Assembly (NCBI GenBank): GCA_023212695.1
Contig: JALCCG010000154.1
Location: 1 to 53,535, forward strand
DNA length: 53,535 nt
Direction: 5' to 3'
Origin: Sporisorium sorghi
Lineage: Eukaryota; Basidiomycota; Ustilaginomycetes; Ustilaginales; Ustilaginaceae
The position numbers and the translations under genes were made by a program. Under the pieces are notes generated by a model. That model saw only the letters and a list, made by a program, of their open reading frames with translations. It ran no database searches and was not told the DNA's origin. How positions within the stretch are numbered: position 1 is the stretch's first letter; each line of letters opens with the position of its first letter. Shown in pieces: positions 48,469 to 53,535 of the stretch.

Positions 48469-51400
48469 ATGACACAGCACGGGCGCAGCTCACCCTCTCC
48501 AGGCCAAGGCCAGCACTCGGACCACGACGACAGCAAAGATGACCAACAAACCAACGGTCTCAAGAAGAAGCGCATCCAACAAGCCTGTCGACCCTGCGGC
48601 ATCAAGAGGGTCAAGTGTGATGGCGCTTATCCTTGCATCACCTGCAAACGATCCGGCGAGACTTGCGAGTATGGTCTGCCCAAGAAGAGAGGTCCACCTA
48701 AGGGATCGACACGCGGAGGAAGCAAAGCTGCCAAGCGCAAAGCCGAAGCTGCTCGCAAAGACGTCCACGAGGCGGCTGCAGCCTTGCCAGTCCAAACCAC
48801 CCGTGACTACACCGCGGCTGCTGCTCCTTCTTCTGCAGCTGCCACAGATGCGACGAGATCAACGAATGCCTCCATACAGCGTCAACCGCCACCGCCGCTT
48901 CCAGAAGCAGAGTGGAGCCGTGCTGTTGCTCCTGCACCCTTCGCTCCTTCCGCTTCCTCTTCCTACCCAAAATACCCTCCGCATGCTGGTCCATCACATG
49001 CAGTGCCGTTTTCATCTATTCCTCCGCATGCTCACGCCGACCCATACTCGCAATCGAGACACCCATCGCCCGACTCGAGCTACCGCACAGACAGCCATCG
49101 CACCGCGGGTGGCTCGGTCCATGATGGCAGCGTCGGCAGTCCCAACTATGGCGCCATCCGAAGCTCCAGCCCCAGCTACCTTCCGCAACATTCTTACCCT
49201 TCCAAATTTGATCCCGCCTCCGCCTCGCATCCTTCTCACAGGCCTCGAGAAGAGCCCTTCTACCGTGGCACCAGCAGCGGTCTCGGCTTCATCCGTCCAC
49301 CACCTGGTGCATCCGATCGCAGATTGCCACCTCTCGACTTTTATACCAGACCTCCCGTCCGATCATCGCCGTCCTCTCCGAGCAACTTTCGCAGGCTTTC
49401 GGCTACGTCGGATACTTATGATTCCACCATGGCAGGCCGTTCCAGCTCGAATCGACCTCCCAACCATCTCTCGGCGCCATACGCACGCCCAATGCCCACT
49501 GCATCCTCCTCCTCCTCTACTTTCGCTGCCAACACAAGGCCATATCCTACTGGTGCAGCAGCGGCAGACGCATCGGGTCCTTATGATCCTGCGTATGCAT
49601 CATCCTTCGACAGCCGCTCCGTGCACAATGGCACGACTGCCACCTCACAAGCAGCACGCTCCAGCGGCTGGTCCACCGGCTCACGTGCACACCCGCCACA
49701 TCCAGATGCCACGTCAGAGGCAGCTCGAGCCGACAAAGATGCTATCAACAGACCAGCAGGTGTTCGCCCATCCCACGCCAGTGAGAACAATCAGCTGCTG
49801 CTAGAAGGCACGCTTTTGCAGCTTCAACGAGACCGACATGGTGCCTACAAAAGCGAGGACGGCGGCGCCGCCAACTATGGTGCACCTCGCCATCCGCCCG
49901 AAGATGTCAATCTCGAGCCACTCCTCTGGGTCGAGCCGGGTGACGCAAGCAGACCAGGCGTCAATCGCTTCGGTGTCTCGCTCACCAGGCCCGAGATTCC
50001 TCCTCTCATTCAAGAGCGCCTTTTCACCATCTTTTGGGGTATTGTGCAAACGATCTGGCCTTCCCTTTATCGACCCGCACTTTGCCTAACGGGCTTCAAC
50101 GTCATCGACCCTGAAAAGTCTCCCATGCTGCACAATGCAGCCTGTGCACTCGCCGCTGGTGCATGGGACTCGGGCGAGTTCAGTGTTTCGGACGAGGATG
50201 CAGAGGCGACGCAGTCCGATCTGGTCGAACGTACCGCATCGAATCTCAGCTTTAGCCAAGGTCCTGGTCAGCTGGGTAACGGCACCAGTTTACGCCGTCT
50301 CGGTGCCGCCGATCTGGGCGACATCTTCCTCGCGAGAGCAAAGTACTACCTCATCAAGACCAACAACGAGCCTAGTCTAGAGACGATCCAGTCGCTCCTC
50401 TTCATGGCGCTGCGAGAAGGTGGCAACGGACGAGCTAGCCAGGCATCGGCGTACATCTCGACTGCGTGTCGCATGTGCATCGACTTGGGGCTTCACCGGC
50501 AGCGCGACTTCTCTTCGGTGCTCGGACTGCACTTTTCGCACGCCGAAGAGCAAGCGAGACGAAGGATCCTCTGGTGCTTGTATCTGCTCGACAAGACCTC
50601 GTCGGCATCGTTGGGCAGACCGGTCACGCTGCGGTATAGCGAGATCGACTGCCCGCTGCCGGACCTCGACGAGCCAGACGAGTACGAGACGTGGGCTGAA
50701 TCGACCAACAATAGCTCGCTCATCAAGGATCGGGCGCGAAGCATACTGCTCAAGACACCTGTAGCCGCCATGAGCCATCTGCGGTTTGGTGTGAGGCTGG
50801 GCCATATCTGCGAGCAGATCATTGCGATCTACACGCGCGTGCAGCGCAGTGATGACGAGGACGATGACGCTCGTTCCTCCCAGCACGGCAACGGCAACGG
50901 CGACGAGCAGGGAGCGGACGGCGTCGCGGTGCCCGAGTGGGAGACGCGCCTCGTGCGACTGCATCGCAAGCTCGAAGCGTGGGAGCGCGATCTCCCCTAC
51001 CGCCTGCGCTTCGACAATCCTTCACATCGCCTACCCAACACGCTCAGCCAGCACCTCTGGTTCCAGGCATGTAAAGTGATGCTTCACCGTCCGTACATTC
51101 TCAAGCAGTCGGCGCGTGCTGATCTGCCGCCCTCGCACCGCATCTGCACCGAAGCCGTCGGCAGCATCTGCGACATCCTCACGGCCTATGACAACAACTT
51201 CGGGATGCGCAAGCTCTCGTCCACGTTCACGTACTGCATCTTTACGGCGTCGACGATCGAGATTGCGAATACGACGTCGACGGACGCGGCGACGGCGGCG
51301 GAGGCGAAACGGAGGCTGAGGAAGTTCATGACGTGGCTGTCGAGGATGAGTGGGACGTGGCAGAGTGCAGGGCATCATCTGAAGATATTGGAGCAGCTGG

Positions 51401-52233
51401 GGCATGGGATCGATGCGGATCTGGATGGGACGGGGTTGCCTAGTCACAGGAAGTCGAATGCGTCGGAAGGGTTGACGGTGGGCGGAGCAGAGAGTCCGGC
51501 CGCGGTGGCGATGGGCAAGGGTTCGGGGATGGATGTGGTGCCGGCGCCCCTGTCGTTGCCTAAAGATGCGCGGGATCTGTTGGTGGATAATGGGTCGCTT
51601 TCCAGAGCAGCGAGTGACCAGCAGCAGCCGCACCAGCAACAGCAACAGCCGCAGCAACTTGCAACGGCAGCAAACGCGAGCGGAATGACACTCGCACAGC
51701 CAGGCATGGCAGTGACAGGTGACGACGCGACAGGCCTTGCGGTTCCAGGCCCCATCGGTGCGCCCATGTACCTCACACGCTCGCTGGCCAACTACCCGAT
51801 GGCGTCGACGCTTCAAGACGACCTGCACGCGCAATTCCAAGCGCACGGTCAGAACACGAGCGTGTTCTACGGCTGGCCGGCCGCCCCTGCCACCACCGCG
51901 AACACCGGATCAGTCTACGACACGAACAGCGCTCCTGCTGTTGCGACGGCCGCGCCGGATCGGCAGCCTATACCCCGCGCGAGGGAGGCATCCCCTGTTC
52001 CCCCCGCCACCGACGATGCTGCTCCCACCATCGCAAATGTGACAAGTACCGCAGTCGACCCGACCGCCTACCTCAAGCTACACGACACGTCGTACTGGGG
52101 AGCCATGCCACTCGCATCCGAAGACCCGCTCTCGTGGGCCAACTTCACCAGCTCGTACATCGAAGCGCTCAGTGGCATGACGCATCATCCGCTCCCGTCC
52201 CAGGTCGGTCCCAGCAACAACACGTTGGTGTAG
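48469..52233 (+). CDS. Zn2Cys6 transcription factor with fungal-specific TF domain
   Basis: The 1254-residue protein has a canonical binuclear cluster, C40-x2-C43-x6-C50-x5-C56-x2-C59-x6-C66, preceded by LKKKRIQQ and followed by the linker LPKKRGPPKGST. The next 400 residues are Ser/Pro/Ala/Tyr-rich and probably disordered. Residues about 520-900 are the fungal-specific TF domain: FTIFWGIVQTIWPSLYRPAL, SLLFMALREGGNGRASQAS, ACRMCIDLGLHRQ and RRRILWCLYLLDKTSSASLGRP, the last being the family signature. The C-terminal 300 residues include a Gln/Pro run (near 1050) and a likely activation region. The KKRGPPKG linker is shared with many basidiomycete and ascomycete regulators of carbon or secondary metabolism, but I cannot name an orthologue. 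The target is probably a pair of CGG triplets. No intron is needed. The ATG at 48469 is the first one before the cluster. Confidence 0.9.
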   Translation: MTQHGRSSPSPGQGQHSDHDDSKDDQQTNGLKKKRIQQACRPCGIKRVKCDGAYPCITCKRSGETCEYGLPKKRGPPKGSTRGGSKAAKRKAEAARKDVHEAAAALPVQTTRDYTAAAAPSSAAATDATRSTNASIQRQPPPPLPEAEWSRAVAPAPFAPSASSSYPKYPPHAGPSHAVPFSSIPPHAHADPYSQSRHPSPDSSYRTDSHRTAGGSVHDGSVGSPNYGAIRSSSPSYLPQHSYPSKFDPASASHPSHRPREEPFYRGTSSGLGFIRPPPGASDRRLPPLDFYTRPPVRSSPSSPSNFRRLSATSDTYDSTMAGRSSSNRPPNHLSAPYARPMPTASSSSSTFAANTRPYPTGAAAADASGPYDPAYASSFDSRSVHNGTTATSQAARSSGWSTGSRAHPPHPDATSEAARADKDAINRPAGVRPSHASENNQLLLEGTLLQLQRDRHGAYKSEDGGAANYGAPRHPPEDVNLEPLLWVEPGDASRPGVNRFGVSLTRPEIPPLIQERLFTIFWGIVQTIWPSLYRPALCLTGFNVIDPEKSPMLHNAACALAAGAWDSGEFSVSDEDAEATQSDLVERTASNLSFSQGPGQLGNGTSLRRLGAADLGDIFLARAKYYLIKTNNEPSLETIQSLLFMALREGGNGRASQASAYISTACRMCIDLGLHRQRDFSSVLGLHFSHAEEQARRRILWCLYLLDKTSSASLGRPVTLRYSEIDCPLPDLDEPDEYETWAESTNNSSLIKDRARSILLKTPVAAMSHLRFGVRLGHICEQIIAIYTRVQRSDDEDDDARSSQHGNGNGDEQGADGVAVPEWETRLVRLHRKLEAWERDLPYRLRFDNPSHRLPNTLSQHLWFQACKVMLHRPYILKQSARADLPPSHRICTEAVGSICDILTAYDNNFGMRKLSSTFTYCIFTASTIEIANTTSTDAATAAEAKRRLRKFMTWLSRMSGTWQSAGHHLKILEQLGHGIDADLDGTGLPSHRKSNASEGLTVGGAESPAAVAMGKGSGMDVVPAPLSLPKDARDLLVDNGSLSRAASDQQQPHQQQQQPQQLATAANASGMTLAQPGMAVTGDDATGLAVPGPIGAPMYLTRSLANYPMASTLQDDLHAQFQAHGQNTSVFYGWPAAPATTANTGSVYDTNSAPAVATAAPDRQPIPRAREASPVPPATDDAAPTIANVTSTAVDPTAYLKLHDTSYWGAMPLASEDPLSWANFTSSYIEALSGMTHHPLPSQVGPSNNTLV

Positions 52234-52424
52234 ATGCAGCGTCTGGCTTGCCGTATGCTGCTGGGGCTGAGGCAGGTGGTGGTGGTAGCGGCAGCAGGCC
52301 GCATGTGTCGCTCGTGGCGGGCACGTCGGGGTTGCAGTCGTCATAAGCGAGATGGACGTGATGATTTTGTATTTGTACCTTGGACTACATTTCGGTGTGC
52401 CTTTGCCTGTGTGGGAGTGAGAGC
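52234..52424. other. convergent 3' region, Zn2Cys6 gene and small spliced gene
   Basis: These 191 bases separate the stop codons of two facing genes and should carry both poly(A) sites. No coding signal was seen. Confidence 0.5.
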
Positions 52425-53040
52425 TTACTCCTGACCAGCCTTGATGCGCTCCAACTGCTGTTTCCACGACTCGAACAGCTCGATTCTACGCCGTCACCAC
52501 AAAAAAGAAACTTCAGCGTCAGCTCGATCCACCCTTACCACCCTTCAATCAAGGTTGTGTCGAGACCTACCCCTGCTTGCCCTTTGTAAAGTTACCCTCC
52601 CTCGCCAGCGTGTTCTTCTCAGCCTGGAAGAGGCTGATGACCTCATCCAGGCCGGATTCGAGCTTGGTGAGCGCCTCCTGCAGCGCATACGGATTCTCGA
52701 TCGCGCCAAAGATAGTGCTCTTGGGACGATGCGCTTCGATCGGGTCCGGGTCCGCTGCGCACAAAAGGGAAGAGGTTAGCGGGGGATGAGAGCAAAATGG
52801 CGATGAGGGGGGAAGACGGTGGTGCATACGCTGTCGAGTGTCGCGCGGGAACGCGCCCGCTGGGTTCTCGACCGACTCGCCCGGCCCGCGGAACTCGGTC
52901 GTCTGATGTGGGTACTTGCTGTCGTGGTGGCAAGAGGAATGAGAAGGGTCAGCGCAAGATCGTCCAGGGTGTGATGCAAAATGAAGGAAAGCAAAGACAT
53001 ACGCCTCGTTCTGGAACGCTACGTTTGGTGTGCCCGACAT
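52425..53040 (-). CDS. small four-exon gene, 123 residues, function unknown
   Basis: Exons on the minus strand are 53040-53003, 52918-52830, 52754-52571 and 52485-52425. The donors are GTATGT, GTATGC and GTAGGT; the acceptors are CAG, CAG and TAG; introns are 84, 75 and 85 nt with CTGAC- or CTAAC-like branch sites. The lengths sum to 372 nt, a whole number of codons, with one stop at the end. The peptide starts MSGTPNVAFQNEAKYPHQTT. A polar Pro/Arg-rich first half leads to a helical second half (STIFGAIENPYALQEALTKL, then ISLFQAEKNTL) and a final amphipathic helix (IELFESWKQQLERIKAGQE). There is no signal peptide or membrane span. The exons are too short to stand out as open frames, and the consistent phases are the main support. 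I do not recognise the family. Confidence 0.68.
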
Positions 53041-53447
53041 GGTTGTGTTGTTCGATGCTGTGAGTGCTACTGAAGGTTGTCGATTCTGCGGTTGGTGGAG
53101 AGAAAAGTAATAGATGATGGTCGTGTTGGTGGAAGAAGAGTGGCTGGCCAACAAGTTCTTTCGACTGCTGATGACTCAAAAAACTTCAATGTGGCACACA
53201 CTGTCTCTAGCCGAAGCCGAAGACTCTGGTGTGTAAGATGGGCCGCTGCAAACTCGCAACCCTTCGAGAAAGCGCTGTTCAGCGTAAACGTAGCGATGGC
53301 GAGGTCGTGCTGCCATGTGGAGCGGGCAGGCTGTCACTCAACGCACGATGACGCGAGAAGCTGCAGGACGCCATTTTTCGAATCTCTAATTTGTTAGAGC
53401 GAAGCTGGTGCATGGGTGAGCTCGAAAAAAAGAAAAAAGAAAAAAGG

Positions 53448-53489
<42 letters not shown>

Positions 53490-53535
53490 AGGGGGAAAAA
53501 AGACCACGCAACAAAAAAAAAAAAAAACAACGGGA
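53041..53535. other. upstream region of the small spliced gene, to the window edge
   Basis: No gene was supported. The stretch ends in purine-rich sequence with a long A tract (53448-53487) and another A15 run (53513-53527). It probably includes the promoter of the small gene, and possibly that of a neighbour beyond the edge. Confidence 0.45.
53448..53487. repeat. A40 homopolymer tract
   Basis: A run of 40 A within a wider A/G-rich stretch (53424-53527). Its exact length is uncertain for sequencing reasons. Confidence 0.88.

Noticed and set aside
1..53535. Transposons, CRISPR arrays, tRNA or rRNA genes
   Set aside because: I saw no terminal repeats, transposase or reverse transcriptase motifs, repeat-spacer arrays or tRNA box patterns; this was read by eye, so a degenerate tRNA could be missed.

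Overview
The window looks like nuclear DNA of a smut fungus (Basidiomycota, Ustilaginaceae type: Ustilago, Sporisorium, Pseudozyma or Moesziomyces). The reasons are GC-rich and mostly intronless genes packed at about one per 3 kb, short GT-AG introns where they exist, typical eukaryotic housekeeping genes, two large Zn2Cys6 regulators, and long homopolymer A/T tracts between genes. The genus is inferred; no similarity search was run. I saw no CRISPR array, transposon, tRNA, rRNA or viral gene.

Layout: 1-1076 is a long upstream region. A membrane-anchored metallophosphatase (DCR2-like, +) converges on URB1 (-), a nucleolar 60S-biogenesis protein split by one intron. URB1 shares a promoter region with THI20 (+), a fused pyrimidine kinase and TenA enzyme of thiamine synthesis. 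After a 1.65 kb gap comes an MFS transporter gene (+) with one intron and an in-frame TAG at codon 229. It converges on a Zn2Cys6 regulator (-). A second 1.7 kb gap leads to an RKM4/SETD6-type lysine methyltransferase (-), divergent from TSC13 (+), the enoyl-CoA reductase of very-long-chain fatty acid synthesis. A GH20 hexosaminidase-like gene (-) is divergent from MMS19 (+), the Fe-S targeting scaffold, which converges on an AT-hook protein gene (-).

From 35 kb: a small mitochondrial membrane protein with an INA17-like core (+), a molybdenum cofactor sulfurase (-), an SppA-type S49 peptidase (-) divergent from MIA40 (+), a four-exon coiled-coil protein with a 27-nt microexon (+), SEC6 of the exocyst (+), a second large Zn2Cys6 regulator (+), and a four-exon 123-codon gene of unknown function (-).

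These are independent housekeeping and regulatory genes, not a cluster. Weak themes are mitochondrial membrane and import proteins (INA17-like, MIA40, possibly SppA) and cofactor or Fe-S metabolism (THI20, Moco sulfurase, MMS19). The most notable points are the single nonsense codon in an otherwise intact, strongly codon-biased transporter gene; a TGA in MIA40 followed in frame by 19 codons of the same composition as the tail before it; a bacterial-type SppA with both catalytic residues and a roughly 190-residue insertion; a Moco sulfurase with a hydrophobic N-terminus; an unexplained exon-like open frame at 38507-38720; and the small spliced gene at the right edge. I found no convincing new multi-gene system.
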